Position numbers and translations under genes: made by a program. A DNA stretch of 64,000 nt from positions 244,135 to 308,134 of the forward strand of contig VFFE01007633.1 of assembly GCA_008921705.1 (NCBI GenBank). The letters are read 5' to 3'. Under the pieces are notes generated by a model, which was given only the letters and a program-made list of their open reading frames with translations, did no database searches and was not told the DNA's origin. Within the stretch, counting starts at the first letter, position 1; the number at the start of each line of letters is the position of its first letter. Below are positions 1 to 13,350 of the stretch, piece after piece. Source of the stretch: Burhinus oedicnemus. Its lineage: Eukaryota > Chordata > Aves > Charadriiformes > Burhinidae.

Positions 1-22
1 CAAAGCCACTGCAAGAAAGAAT

Positions 23-748
23 GTGGGAACTCAGACCGTGCTCCCGCGCAAGCATGTGGCCGTGCAGGTCTCCGGCTGCAACGGATGCCTGAGCCTGGCA
101 CTGGTGTCAGAGGGAGCCGGAGACACCGACTGTGTGTGGTGTGATCAGATAAACGATCTGCTCAGGCAGGTGGTTGAGCTGAGGGAGGAGGTAGAAAGGT
201 TAAGAACCATCCGGGAATGTGAAAGAGAAATAGATTGGTGGAGCCGTACCCTGAGGCACAGGCAGCAGGAAGAGGCCCTACCAGAAGTGGGTGATCCCCT
301 TCCCTCCTGTCACCAGGCAGAATGAGGGGACTTAAGGGACAAGGGGGAGTGGAGACAGGTCCTTCCTCGGAGAGTTAAGCAAAACCCCTCCCGGCCCCCC
401 TCACCTTCCCAATTGCCCTTGCATAATAGGTATGGGGCTTTGGAAATTGAGGGCCAGGCGAAGGAGGATGGAGAGCATGATCCATCCAGTGAGTCGCCCA
501 GGGCTAGTCACTCAACCCCACGCCTTAGGACTTCCTCAACTAAGAAAAAAAGAAGGGTAATTGTAGTAGGTGACTCCCTTCTGAGGGGAACAGAGAATTC
601 TTGGAGAAGCATTTGTAGACCTGACCCATCGCACCGGGAGGTCAGCTGCCTCCCTGGGGCCAGGATTAAGGACATAAGGAGAAAACTCTCTACCCTGGTT
701 TGGCCCTCAGATTACTACCCACTACTGATTACTTCAAGTAGGTGGTGA
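23..748 (+). pseudogene. CR1 ORF1 remnant (coiled coil plus SGNH/GDSL esterase-like domain)
   Basis: Two open stretches, 23-325 and 413-748, belong to the CR1 ORF1 protein, a chaperone-like protein that accompanies the element's RNA. The first has a cysteine-containing N-terminal part (CNGCLSLAL) followed by a heptad-rich segment (LLRQVVELREEVERL), a likely coiled coil. The second has a basic patch and the motif KKKRRVIVVGDSLLRGTE, the GDSL-type esterase signature of CR1 ORF1. The esterase continues to about 1065 only in broken frames, recognisable by a piece encoding an FFDHG-like segment near 940-955. Function is lost. Confidence 0.85.
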
Positions 749-1311
749 TGAGGTAGCTACCAGAAGTCTAAGGGCAATGAAGAATTATTTTAGGGCCCCA
801 GGATGGCTGGTTAAGGGATCAGGAGCACAAATAGTGTTCTCCTCTATCCCACCAGGTGCAGGGATTGATGAGGGGATAAGCAGGAGGAGCCAGCAAATTA
901 ACTCCTGGCTGTGAGACTGGTGTAACCAGCAGAACTTTGGTTTCTTTGATCATGGGCTGATCTACAGGTCACCAGGCATGCTGGCAACAGGTGGAGAAAG
1001 TCTAACCCGAAGGGGAAGAAAAATCCTGGGACAAGAATTAGCAGGGCTCATTTGTAGGGTTTTAAACTAGGTTTGAAGGGGGACAGGGATGGAACCAGGA
1101 TTACTAAAGCGGAGGCTGGGAGCAGCGTGCCAGTGCTTCTGGGTAAAAGTGTTAGCAAGGTCTTGCAGTCTGTCTCAGTGATGGAGGGGGATGGTGATCC
1201 ATGTGGTAGTGAAGACATGAGGGGTAGTGATAGGATGGTAACTACAGGAGTGTCTGAGCACAATCACATGGGAATTAGGGCTTGTCCCCCCATAAGAGTG
1301 GCAGGACAATT

Positions 1312-2049
1312 AGCCCAGCTGACGTGCATCTACACTAATGCACGCAGCATGGAGAACAGGAGGAGCTGGAGGCCATTGTACAGCAAGGAAACTATGATAT
1401 AGTTGCCATCACTGAATCGTGGTGGGAAGACTTGCACAACTGGAGTGCTGTGATTGATGGCTACCAACTTTTCAGAAGGGATAGGCAAGGAAGGAGAGGT
1501 GGTGGGGTGGCCCTCTATGTTGGGGGCAGTTTTAAATGCCTAGAACTTAACATTGTGAATGGCAGTGTTGAGTGTTTATGGATAAGAATCAAGGGGAAGG
1601 CCAATAAGGCAGACATCGTGATGGGAGTTTGTTATAGACCCCTCAATCAGGATGTGGAGACTGATGAAATATTCTGTAAGCAGCTGTCAGAGGTCTCGCG
1701 ATTGCTCACCCTTGTTCTCGTGGGGGACTTTGACTTCCCAGATGCCCGCTGGAAATATAACACAGCAGAGAGGGAACAGTCCCAGAGGATCCTGGAGTGC
1801 GTGGAAGACAACTTCCTAACACAGCTGGTGAGGGAGCCGACTAGAGGAAGCGCCCTACTGGACCTACTGTTTGTTAACAGAGAAGGCCTTGTGGGGGATG
1901 TAAAGGTTGGAGGTCATCTTGGGCAGAGTGACCACAAAATGGTAGAGTTTTCAATTCTTGAAGAAGCAAGGCAGGGAGCCAGCAGAACGGCCACCTTGGA
2001 CTTCCAAAGGGCAGACTTTAGCCTGTTTAGGAGCATGATTGAGAGCTGA
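1312..2049 (+). pseudogene. CR1 ORF2 endonuclease domain remnant
   Basis: This is the N-terminal endonuclease of CR1 ORF2, which nicks target DNA to prime reverse transcription. Recognisable blocks are YTNARSMENR near the start, the GYQLFRRDRQGRRGGGVALYV segment (split over the 1432-2049 frame), GDFDFPDARW (family usually GDFN, so Asn is replaced by Asp) and the catalytic SDHKMVEF. A frameshift near 1400 separates the first block from the rest. The frame ends at a TGA at 2047-2049, where the sequence switches to the RT region. Confidence 0.88.
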
Positions 2050-2054
2050 GAGTG

Positions 2055-3464
2055 CTGAGAGGGCTGGCAGATGTTATTGCTAGACCGCTCTCCATCATCT
2101 TTGGAAGGTCATGGGGAACAGGAGAGGTGCCTAAGGACTGGAAGAAGGCCGACATTGCTCCAATCTTCAAGAAGGGCAAGAAAGAGGACCCAGGGAACTA
2201 CAGGCCGGTTAGTCTCACCTCCGTCCCTGGGAAGGTAATGGAGCGCCTTGTTCTGGATGTCATCTCCAAACACGTTGAAGAACAGGAAGTTATTGGAAGT
2301 GGTCACACGGATTTACCAAGGGTAAATCATGCTTGACCAATCAGATAGGCTTCTATGATGGTTGGCTGGATAAGGGGAGAGCAGTAGATGTCATCTACCT
2401 TGACTTCAGCAAGGCTTTTGACACTGTCTCCCATAACATCCTCATTAGGAAGCTGAGGAAGTGTGGGCTAGATGAGGAGACAGTGAGGTGGCTTGAGAGC
2501 TGGCTGTGTGACAGAACTCAGGGGGTTGTGATTAATGGAGCAGTGTCAAGCTGGAGGCCTGTAACCAGTGGTGTCCCCCAAAGGTCAATACTCAGTCCAA
2601 TCTTGTTCCATCTATTCATCAATGACCTGGATGAGGGGACAGAATATATCCTCAACAAGTTCACTGATGATACCAAACTGGGAGGGGTGGCTGACACTCC
2701 AGAGGGCCGCGCTGCCATCCAGTGTGACCTGGACAGGCTGGAGTGCTGGGCAGAAAAGAACCTAATGAGGTTCAACAAGAGCAAGTGTAGGGTCCTGCAC
2801 CTGAGGAGGAAGAATGCTAGGCACCACTATAGGCTAGGGGTGGACCTGCTGGAAAGCAGTTCTGAGGAGAAGGATCTAGGGGTCCTGGTAGAGAGTAAAT
2901 TATCCATGAGCCAGCAATGTGCCCTTGTTGCCAGGAAGGCCAATGGAATCCTGGGCTGCATAGGGAAGAGTGGGGCCAGTAGGTCGAGGGAGGTCATTCT
3001 CCCCCTCTACTCGGCACTGGTGAGGCCACAACTGGAATACTGTGTCCAGTTCTGGGCTCCCCAGCTCAAGCGGGACAGGGAACTACTGGAGAGAGTCCAG
3101 CGTAGGGCAACAAAGATGATTGGGGGATTGGAGCATCTCCCTTATGAGGAAAGGCTGAGATAGCTGGGAGGACTCCAGCCCTGAGAAGAGGAGGTTGAGG
3201 GGAGACCTTATTCTTGCTTCTAAGTATCTAAAGGGTGGGTTGAAGGAGGATGGAGGCAGATTCTTTTCAGTGGTTCACAGTGACAGGATGAGGGGCAACG
3301 GGCACAAGTTGGAACATAGGAAGTTCCATTCAAACCTAAGAAAAAACTTGTTTATGGTGAGGGTGACAGAGCACTGGACCAGGCTGCCCAGGGAGGTTGT
3401 GGAGTCCCCTTCTGTGGAGATTTTCAAGACCCGCCTGGATGCAGTCCTGAGTAATGTGCTCTAG
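2055..3464 (+). pseudogene. CR1 ORF2 reverse transcriptase remnant
   Basis: This encodes the RT domain of CR1 in three open pieces (2052-2336, 2333-3163, 3195-3464) separated by a frameshift near 2330 and a TAG at about 3161-3163. Motifs in order are PKDWKKADIAPIFKKGKKED and NYRPVSLTS (fingers), [16 protein letters not shown] (motif A with its catalytic Asp), [11 protein letters not shown] (motif B) and FTDDTKLGG (motif C). Motif B has Arg at 2582-2584 where RTs normally have Gly (PQGS). Motif C reads FTDD at 2660-2671 instead of FADD. The C-terminal part includes the conserved [20 protein letters not shown] block. Domain order is normal; activity is lost. Confidence 0.93.
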
Positions 3465-3540
3465 GCATTCCTGCATCAGCAGGGGAGTTGGACTAGATGA
3501 TCTCTAGAGTCCCTTCCAACTCTGAAAATTCTGTGAAAAT

Positions 3541-6500
3541 GAATTGATGTAATTTCCTGCTCTTGTTTCAAACTTTAAGATTAGGAAGAAACATCGGACA
3601 ATTTTAATATCTAGTGAAGACAGTGAAAAATTAACTTTTGATATGCTTATTTTATAAACAGTGACATTAACTCTGAAACTGTCAAGGATTTTATCTGCTA
3701 CCCATTATGCAACATCTTCCTCAGGTTACTGTAGCTGTAAACATTTTCAGTACATTTGCAAATTGTGATAAACTTATTCTGATGCTTTAAAAGGATTGTT
3801 TCATGGAAACAAATCATGTGGAAACAGATCTTTGAGGAGAAATTGGCCATTGGCTGTTAGATATAGTCTTTGCAGTAAACACCTACATGCATCCAATTGC
3901 TTCTATCCCATAAGAATCAAAAGGATTTGTATAACATGAGAATTGTGTAGCATATGGATTTTTCAGTTCAGTAATCAATTTCTCCAATTTTAGTAAAAAT
4001 GCAAAAGACTGAAAAAGCAAAAGCAAGGGACCACCTTTCTGTCTTACACAATAGGCAAGTTCAAAGACGTTAATATTTGCAGCATTTGAGAATATGACTC
4101 CTTCTCCAGCTGAGGATGTCACTCAGTAGATCCTGTCCCATTCCACACTAGGCAGGATTGGGGTGTTTTGACAGAACAATGTCTGCGATTTTATACTATC
4201 AATTCTGAGGACAAAGGAATAACTTAATTCCTAAAATATCAGTCTAGAGTGTTTAATATTAATGCCTAGTCATCAAGAAATCTAAACCCAGAAAAGAGAT
4301 ATTGTATTATTTTTTTTTCTTACTGACACTATAGCTGTAACTGTAATTCAAAACTTCAAATTAAAAAACTCTTTTTCAATGAAGATTTCTTTTTTCTGTT
4401 TCAAGTATAAAAATCCTAATTTACCTAGAGTATGTGATGAAAATATAATGGACCTTTGATACTTCCCATAAATTGAAGTGTGAAGATGATCTATCGCCAA
4501 TAGAAGATTGAAAGTAAAGTACCCAGCTTCCTTGGTAAATATTTTAAATAGGAATAATTCTGCTGTCCAGATGAGCAGAGAGCATTGATTACTTCTGTGC
4601 TTAAGTTGATTTATCTTCATTTGGATAGAAAAATAAGGTCACTCAGAATGATGATGGTTGATGTCTTCAGCATTCACCTTTGTAAAAATTCTCCAGTCAG
4701 TTAGCCACACAACTGTCACAGATTGCTTTAGTCCCAAATATAGCATCTGGCCACAGGCTTTATTTGGTGTTTTGCTCAGGTCAGTTTGTGGGTTTTAGTC
4801 AAGCTATTGACTAGTTCTTTGTATATGGAGCCTAGCCTACTACAGTCCTTGTATTAGGGTGGTGTCTCTAAAACACAATATGTCATGACATGCAAGAGAC
4901 ATACAAGATGTCATTTTTACTAGCTGTGCAAACCATAGGTTGTTGTTTCATTCCAGGTAGCCAGTAAAAATTCAGCCTGTGTTACTCAAATAGTCCCTTC
5001 GTTATCAGCTGTTGAGCTCTTTTTATAAGTCTTTTATGGCCAATTGTCAACACTTCTTGCCTTCATTCTTGTTGTTCAAGATGAACATTTAGTCCAGCCT
5101 CTCTGATTTTTTTAATTTTTTTTTTTACTGTTATTTCAGTCTTGCTTGTTTGTCATTGGGCTGGTGTTTCCTTTACATGTTTTTTTCCCATGAGATAGAT
5201 TTATAAAACCTTGAAAGCTTGCCATATTTTCCATCATTTCTTTGACTACTATATATTAATTCCGTTTTTTGTTGCCCTTTTTTACGCAGAAGTAAAGGCT
5301 GACTAAACAATGAGAAGAACATTGTATGTCAAGGAGCGTGTGACACACTTTTTCCTTTAGTGTAACAGTAAGTACTGCTTTTGTCTGAATGCTTTTGCAG
5401 AAGTTGTTGCATACACAGAATGAATATTTGAGACTTCCACGTATTTTTTACTTCACTGATCATTCTTGGGCGTTAATTTTTTTTCTTCGTTTCCACATCT
5501 GTGACCAATACTGTCATGGAAGACAGGTCCTATGGCAAGGAGGCTATGTCATTTGCAAAGGATGCAGGATTTGGGGATTCAACATTGCTTAGCCTGTGGA
5601 GGAAGTAGGTAAAGCTAAGTATCCCACTTTCTGAACAAATATCCTAGGCACTAGACAGTAAGCTGTTTGTGGGAGATGTTGATTCCTGTGTTTCCATGAC
5701 TGCATCAGATTTTTACACAAAGATGGCCTCATAGAAAATGCACTTATACAATTAAAAGTTCTACCCTCCCTATGGAGGAATCATTGTCAGTGATCAGTGT
5801 CCTGGTTCCAGCTTTGACCAGAAAGGGTTGATGGGCCTCACTTCCTTCTCATCTTAGCACATAATGAAACAATGTTATCTTATTATTGACATATATCATT
5901 TTAATATTCATTGTATAAAAATTAAGGGAAAACAAAACAGTAAATAAAAAATGTACCACATCATCATTTTAATTTGCAGATACTAAATAACCCAAGTAAA
6001 ATACATTGCAAATCTTACCAGGTTTAAAATTAATACATCTATTTCATCTCACACTCATGTTACACAGCCACTTTGTGTTTGTTAAACATTCAGCTGTGAA
6101 AGTTTAAGACATATTGTGCATATGTGTGCACTTGTACACATCTTCATTTTGACATTCATAAGCAGGCATTTGTATACACCACCACTTTGAAAATTAGCAA
6201 CTACATGGTAATTTTCCTATTATTTTCAACAGGATCAAGTTAAAGCCCCTAAGAGAGATTCATATCTAAATTATAAAGAGAAGCTTTACTTAATAAAAGA
6301 CTATTCCAAGATAACAAAAATGAAATTGTGTTCAGTATGTGAACAGAGGTCCAGGCTGCTCTTCACTTCTTTGGTGACTATCAGAAAAGAGGAAGCTGCA
6401 AAAGAAGGAAAGTCAGTGACTGTTATTACTCAACACTGATTGACAGGGACCTGCTGACCTAACCAGATGAAGTGGACGCTAAGAAAATCTTCATATTTTT

Positions 6501-9500
6501 TCAATAGGAAGCAGTTTATCTTTAGAGGTCTGGCAAGAATAGAAAAATACAAAGAGAAAGGATTCGGTATTTGACCAGAGCAAGGTAATTATAAGTAAAG
6601 TAGCTCAGATCAAAATAGTTGTTAAAAAGGCAGTTATCGTGGCTAAAAGAGTGGAGGGAAGCACTACTACTAAGAAATGACAGAAAGATGGTGGAATAAC
6701 ACTTGAACAGATGATGAAAGGCAACAATCAGAACTAAGGAGAAAGCAAAGAAATAGCTACTCTGTACAGCCAAGTGATGACATAGGTACATTATCATGAC
6801 ATCAAACAGCAGAGGAAGAATGACAGTTGGCAAAAATCATTATTGAGATATATCCCCAAATGAAACAGACTTTGAAAAATACCTGATGGGACAAAAAAGG
6901 ATATGTTTACGAACAGATAGAGTGTCTTGTCTTTCATTTTGAGTTCAACCACTGAGAACTGTAATTTATTCTGTGCTTAAAGCAGGAAGGTTTACTTTGC
7001 CAACATGTATAAATGATAATGTTGCCAGCCTACTAATAATTCACAGCTTTTTGTGCAGTCCCAGAGGATGAAGTTTTGAAAGAACAAGAAGCCAGTAGCT
7101 TCGTCATTTGCAAAAGATACCTGCTTTCCTTCATACTGAGTAGAAGTAAACTGAAGAACACAAAGGCGAATCTGAGTTCTTTTCCCTCTAACCATTCATA
7201 AAATTAGTGAACGTAATGGGAAGGAAGGAGAAGGATCTGCTCTACTGGACTGTGGAGCTGAGGGAAAGTCTGCAAGGTCTTACTATTAAATATCAGAAGT
7301 TTGGAGCTTATAGCAAACCATAAGATTCCTATGTGTAGGACAGCAGCCTGTTTCAGTCCCAATACACACAAAGCTACCTGAACAAGTAAGTCCCAGTTTA
7401 GAGTACCGGCAGTTCATGTAAAATAGCAAATAAAAATCAGAAAAAGCCTGTTTGGAGGTTGAATGTCAGGATATTTACAATAAATTCCTTGAGGTCCTTT
7501 GCCATGTGCCCCTTTTTGTTATGGGTTGAATTCTGAGGTACTTTGTAATGAAAGACTAAAGCCATGTAAGCAACATGTAAAAGTAAACAAGGTAATAGCA
7601 AAAAAAAAAAATGTCACTCAGAGATTCAATGGTAGAAAAGAAAAGCCTTAGCAGCATTGTCTGGTGATATATTGAAATTGTCTAGAAATCACTGCTGGGG
7701 TGTGCTTGCCTTGCAAATCAAACTGTCCACTTTGATATATATTGACCTGTGAGAAAGTACTTGAACTTTATTTTTCATGTAGCACAGCTAGATTGAGTTC
7801 AGGTGTCTTTATGTGCACCAGGGACGTAATTTATTTGGTTAAACTTAGTTCTAAATCTCTACCATTTGAGATGTCTTGTGGTATCCAAAAGGGCTGCCAG
7901 ATAGAATAACAGACTTATGGGAGACTTCCATTCTTCTGGAGCAGCAACTAGGTGTCTGAAGTGGGAACCAATGCCTATCTAAGAAACTGAACCAGTTCTT
8001 TAATGTCTAAGCTCCCTTTTTAGGCAAAGTAACTGATCCAACTGTCAAACTGCTGGGGGCAGCCTCAATGTAGATGCAGAGCATCCTTTAAGACATTCTA
8101 TTACACCTAAGACATCCACATGAGGTTTTCAAACATGACCCAAGGTTTACAGGCAAACTGTGGTCTATTGGAACCACAGCTGGAAGCCAGCTGGGATACT
8201 TTTGGTTACCTCAAATAATACTAGACTTCTCTGTGTGGGCAACTCGGCGAAGCCCTGATTGTTTATCTTGGGTCAGCAGAACTGATCTCTAGGTTCTGCT
8301 CATATATTCACTACATACTCACTGACTATAGCGGAAACTTTGATACTGCCTAGCTTGTAGACTCTTCTATGTAGGTACCAAAATTCAGATGTCTTTTTCA
8401 AAAATTGTATCCCAAACCAAAATTAGGATAAAGGGATCCCATCATACAGAGATGATGTTTTCTTTTTACCATGAGCCCAAAAAATCATGAGAGGCTTACC
8501 TGAAATAGATTGATATAGTATGGACAATGCTGTCTTTAAAGATAAGTCAGTTGTAAGAAAATGTATTTGCTAGGTGAGACCTCTCTCTATGTATTATCAA
8601 CTAATTAATGTAGTTTAATAATACTAACTTACGGTCTTCACATACAAAGATTGAAATCAACTCTGAAGAGTGTAAAGGTAGATCAGGATATCTCAGCCTT
8701 ATTTAGGTAAGGGATACTGTGGGGAAAATAGTAGTTTGTTTGGGGTTTTTTTTGGTAATGAACATATCTTAGAATGATTGTTGAAGGATGAGGAGGTAAC
8801 AAAGAATTGGAAGCCTTCTCTATAAATGAGTTGTTCACTTGGCAATTGATGCAGAGGTGCAAAGAGAAGAAGGAGGAATTAGATGTATTAGACAACTGGT
8901 CATCTAAAACTGATTCTTACCTATTCCTTACTGGAAGAGCTTTAACTCACTATGGTAAGGAGAAATAGGCTTAATTCCATTAATGTTTTAATGCCAGAGA
9001 CAGATTTTGAACTCCCTTTTGTGAGTATTTGCTTCTTTCGCTTGATGAGGTAAGAAAACACAAATTTTTTCGTAGCCTTTGTGCTTCAAACATTGTAGGG
9101 AGTGCCCTGGACTGTTAACAAGAACTCTTATCTGGAAATCAGATGTCCTGAGGTGACCAGTCTTCTAGGCATGATCAGAAGAATACAGGAAAACAAATAC
9201 CATCTTTTACTTCCTTCTGCATACGTGCAAAAAACATTAAGTGATGTTTTCTTGTCAAATGTAGCAGAAAGGTCCTGATTATATAATGGCCTTGTGGGAA
9301 GAGAATTTCTGCAAATTCAGAAGATTCCTGTTTTGAGGACATTCAGAAACCCATCTACCACCTAAAAGAGTTAACTGACAGGTTGTGTATGAGCCACTTT
9401 TCAAGTCTGCAACTATCTAGCAGAAAAATACAATATTTATTATTCCTAGTGATCAGGGTGGGACAGTGGGGTAAGAAGGAAGAAGCACTTGTAGAAAGTG

Positions 9501-10180
9501 TGACACTGTATCGTACAGGTGATTGAGATATTTAACTGAGTAAAGGGAGCCTAAGGTTTGATTTGCTGCTCCTAAGAAATTACATTTTTGACTTAGAAGT
9601 AATTGGCTCAAGAGCAGAATGTGTATCAAGGAAGACAACTTTAAAGATACTGAGGTTTGAGATGATGACAGGAGGAATACAGAGAAGTGCAAAATACAGA
9701 GGAGGTGAAGGATCACTGTATACATCCCTGAAGTGAAAATATTCTGAAAATATAGTGGTTATGAGAGAAAACCTCTGATTTATCATCAGTTGTGAGCTAA
9801 TACTGTTATTATCTCTTTCAGGAATAATGAAAAAATTTATTTTACTGCTAATACAAGAAGTAATAGTAGTAAACGTTATATGGAAGATGTTATTCTGGAA
9901 AAATTTAACTTGCTTTTTTATGTTGATTTGCTGTGTGAATGCACTCATGGAAGTGTGGATCATCTCTTTACACTTTTGCAAATATTTACTTGCCTGCATC
10001 TGGTAGCTAGCTTCCAATTACACATAACCTCATCAATGTCTAGCAAAGTCTTCCCTAGACATGTAGACGCTCTTCAGTAATAAACGGTTACACACAACAG
10101 AGTTTTGAGGCCAGATGTTTTGGCTTATCATCATGTCAAATGTTGAGGCTTGCCTTCTTTTCAGTCAAGAAAATGAACTG
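3541..10180. other. Intergenic DNA with no recognised gene
   Basis: This AT-rich stretch shows no conserved protein motif, RNA gene or clear repeat on either strand. Open frames are short (mostly under 105 codons) and scattered, as expected by chance. A 145-codon minus-strand frame at 9580-10017 is the longest and has no recognisable domain. Confidence 0.6.
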
Positions 10181-10260
10181 GTTTTTCTCTGGCTGTATCG
10201 TATTTGAGTAAAGGTACTATGTTTTTCTCTGGCTGTATCGTATTTGAGTAAAGGTACTAC
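10181..10260. repeat. 40-bp direct tandem duplication (two copies)
   Basis: Bases 10181-10220 and 10221-10260 are the same 40-bp unit (it begins GTTTTTCTCTGGCTGTATCG) and differ only at the last base (T versus C). The following GTTT starts a third copy that immediately diverges. The near identity implies a recent duplication. Confidence 0.97.
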
Positions 10261-12794
10261 GTTTAAACGAAAAAAGAAGGCAATGGAAGATGAGGGGAAC
10301 TAATTTAAATTTAAAAGTTCCTTTTCCATGGCATTGCTGATATTGCATCTACTTTACTGCATTTCAGTTGCCCTAGCCCAAGCTTTTTATGTCACTAATC
10401 TCTGTGCTAACATATGATGCTTATGCATAAGCCCCGAGGGAAAGTGCAATGCTACATGAAGCCCAAACAGGCCCCCAGCACCAAAAGGTAAATTAGTGTA
10501 GATCACATATCCTTTTCTTATATGCAGAAAATATATCCCCAAAGAGAGAAAATACCTTTACTCATTTTCCTGGGATTTTCAAACATTCACAGTTCTAGCT
10601 TTGAGCAGCTGTTATAAACATGCAGTTAGAAGTCCAAAAGCCCTAGGTAAACAGCCCTCACACAGACCAACTGCAAATAACATGCCTAGAAAGTCTGGTC
10701 TTGCCAGAATACATCAGGCTGACAGTCACGTGTGCCTGAACCTGTCAGATTTGTGTATGTACTGCAGCATCCAAAATATTTCTGTTTACAACATCATACA
10801 AAAAATGTGAGAGACATTCTGATCTGTCAAAATATCCAATATATTGACATGTCAAATATCAACATCACTTTTAAAGAGCCATTTTTAATGGTGGTGTATA
10901 AATTAGTGAGCATTTATTTAAACTGATTTATTATGGTTAGGCCTGGATTCCTCTCAACTGTAGTTGTATGAAAACTGGTCATCTAGTCTGAGCTAGCTGC
11001 TCTATATAAAGCACCTGCGTTTAGGCACCTTCAGCAGGTACTTCATTCTACCTTTCTCAGGCACATATCTGCTGGGGGAACAAATTGTTCTCTGTCTCAC
11101 CACTGATTTTTGGGAGGCCTGAGGAAATGAGTTTAGACTAGATACTTAATTTTTATGAGAAAAAAATTAGATTAGTTGAACCTGGGCTTTAGAGTCTAAT
11201 CAAGGATCACATGGTATGTTAGACAGGGTATAGGCGTTTGTGGGATGGTATGTAGCATACAAATCTATCCAGTCTCATGTGTTCACTTATTAGTCAAAAA
11301 AAACAGTAGTCAAAATCAGCTGTTTTTTATTGGTGAAGGGACTTAGAAATGTCTTTACTTATTAAAACATTGTTGCTGTGAATTCCGTGGCTTAAATTTC
11401 TTCCCATCTGACTTTCACAAGTGCCTTTGACATTCTCATGCCCATATCAGTAAATACACTTTAAGTGCTGGAAAGAATAACATTTTCTTACATCCCAATA
11501 TATCTACATTTTCATAAATGAGCACCTCAGAGTGTTTATTGAGATAACAACTTACTTAGAAACAAAAACAATTGTTAGTATTTTAAGCAATTTTTCTTCA
11601 AAATATATTTTAAATGTACTGAAGTTTGTCTTTGCTCAATAGCTATTTCCCATAGTTCATTATGCTGTTTCAGGAATTCGCAATTCCTTGGCTGGAAAAT
11701 ACTATTTCTATTTCAGGAATTTGCAGCCCCTGTTTTTTGAGGCATTTTGTAATTGGTTTGTTTTGGTTTTTTGATTTCCCTTATTTGACCAGATTTATGT
11801 GATGCTGAGAAAAAAATGAAAACAAAACTTTAATCTTCATGCAACTACCTTTTTTAAGTGTATGATTTGCTCACTTCTAGTTGATGTCCCACTTTTCATT
11901 AGGGACAGAAATCTCAAAATAAATATAAGATTTCATGATTTCTCTACTTCAAGATAGCCTATGACAGGTCTAGGGATACCGGGGGCAGGCGGGGGGGAAG
12001 TATCTCTCAACACACAGACAACATGCATTCTATTTAGTTTTGTTTACTTCAATTATTTCCCAGCGAACATGGTATCAACCACTTAATTTAAAGCCTGTGA
12101 AATGTCCCAGGTGGGTTTTTGTTGGGGGTAATGAGGGGAGACAAATAAGCAGTATTTACCAGATCAAACAGCTAGTTTTACTGTCTTGTCAGTACCAATA
12201 CCAGTGAAGGTCAATGGATGACATGACTCACTGAATCAAAAGACCAAGGACTAGCATGTGGTATGAAAAAGGCTCTGAGTTCACAGTAAATTGTTTTAGA
12301 AGGAAGCAGTATGTAATGAATTCCAAAAAAACCAGCTGTTCCATACCTTTCATTCCCCATAACTTGCTCATGGGTGCTTATATAACCTCTCTGACCACTG
12401 AGACAGTCTGAAAATATGTTGTTTCTAATTTGAGATATCAGTTAGAAGTAAATATATATGCACACATATATATGCCTGTATTTTCTTTCAACTACAGCAT
12501 TGCATGAGTAGTATGCAACAGCAACTAGCACAACCAGACTGCTGATCCTCTATCTGTCATAGAACTAATAAATATGAAAGTTGAACTGGTTATGAGGACA
12601 TCCATCTTGGACAGACTTTTTTCTAAACTGTATATATCCCATAAAACTCTAAAACCTACTGGTAGGTGCTGGGTTAACTATAGCGCATCTGTTGGAGCAC
12701 CATGAGCCTATAGATACATTGAGGGGAAGAGGTAGCTCTTCAGAGTGCCTTCCAGCCCTGCTCCCTGCAGTGACATCTGACATACCACAGATCT
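10261..12794. other. Intergenic DNA with no recognised gene
   Basis: No gene, RNA or mobile element was recognised. A short AT/TG-rich patch (ATATATATGCACACATATATATGC) lies at about 12450-12475. Open frames are short. Confidence 0.55.
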
Positions 12795-13350
12795 CAGACT
12801 CACAGGATGACTGAGGTTGGAAAGCACCTCTGGAGGTCATCTAGTCCAAACCACTGCTCAGAGCAGGGACAACTCTAGCAGGCTGCCAGGACAGTGTCCA
12901 GTCAGGTTTTTAACATCTCCAAGGACAGCTGCTCCACAGGTTCTTTGGGCAACCTGTTCCAGTGTTCAAACACTAATTTGTGCCCATTGCTTGTTGTCCT
13001 GAATCACTGTGTAACACTGAGGAGACTATGTCTCTGTCTTCTTTACTTCTTCTCATCAGGTATTTATACACATCAATTAGATCCTTTCAAGCCTTCTTTC
13101 CTCCAGGCTAAACATTCCCAGCTTTCTCAGCATCTCTTTGTATGAGAGATGCTCCAGTCCCTTCATAATTTTTGTGGCCCTTAGCTGGACTCCAGTAAGT
13201 CCATGTCTCTCTTGTAGTGCAGAATCCAGAACTGGTCCCATCACTCCAGAAATTTTTCGGTAGTGATGAGCGGAAATGAAGGATTACCTTTCTCAAACTG
13301 CTGGTGATGCTTTTCCTAATGTGGTCCAGCACTGGAATATCCCCTAATGG
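12795..13350 (-). mobile_element. CR1 fragment, 3' part, minus strand
   Basis: Read on the minus strand, this ends in the CR1 3' signature: the plus strand starts CTGAGGTTGGAAAGCACCTC and GAGGTCATCTAGTCCAAACC, followed by the block containing CTCCACAGGTTCTTTGGGCA. The upstream RT-end part (CATCTCTTTGTATGAGAGAT, TTTGTGGCCCTTAGCTGGAC) is recognisable to about 13210 and then becomes too divergent, so the upper boundary is approximate. It is an older, more diverged copy than the one at 60385-60965. Confidence 0.85.

Larger units (their letters stand above)
1..3540 (+). mobile_element. Long CR1 LINE retrotransposon, internally deleted and decayed
   Basis: This is a CR1 non-LTR retrotransposon entering from the left edge. 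In order it shows an ORF1 remnant with a coiled-coil part and a GDSLL esterase motif, an apurinic-type endonuclease, a reverse transcriptase and the typical CR1 3' end (GACTAGATGATCTCTAGAG, then TTCCAACTCTGAAAATTCTGTGA near 3495-3537). Endonuclease and RT are directly apposed near 2046-2060, whereas intact CR1 carries a longer linker there, so several hundred bases appear deleted. Stops and frameshifts break every reading frame, so the copy cannot be active. The 5' end lies outside the window. Confidence 0.95.

Noticed and set aside
1048..1263. Minus-strand frame opposite the CR1 element
   Set aside because: It is a shadow of the CR1 sequence, which is fully explained on the plus strand.
9580..10017. 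145-codon minus-strand frame in intergenic DNA
   Set aside because: It has no recognisable domain, biased AT-rich composition, and no splice or promoter context; a chance frame is the simplest explanation.
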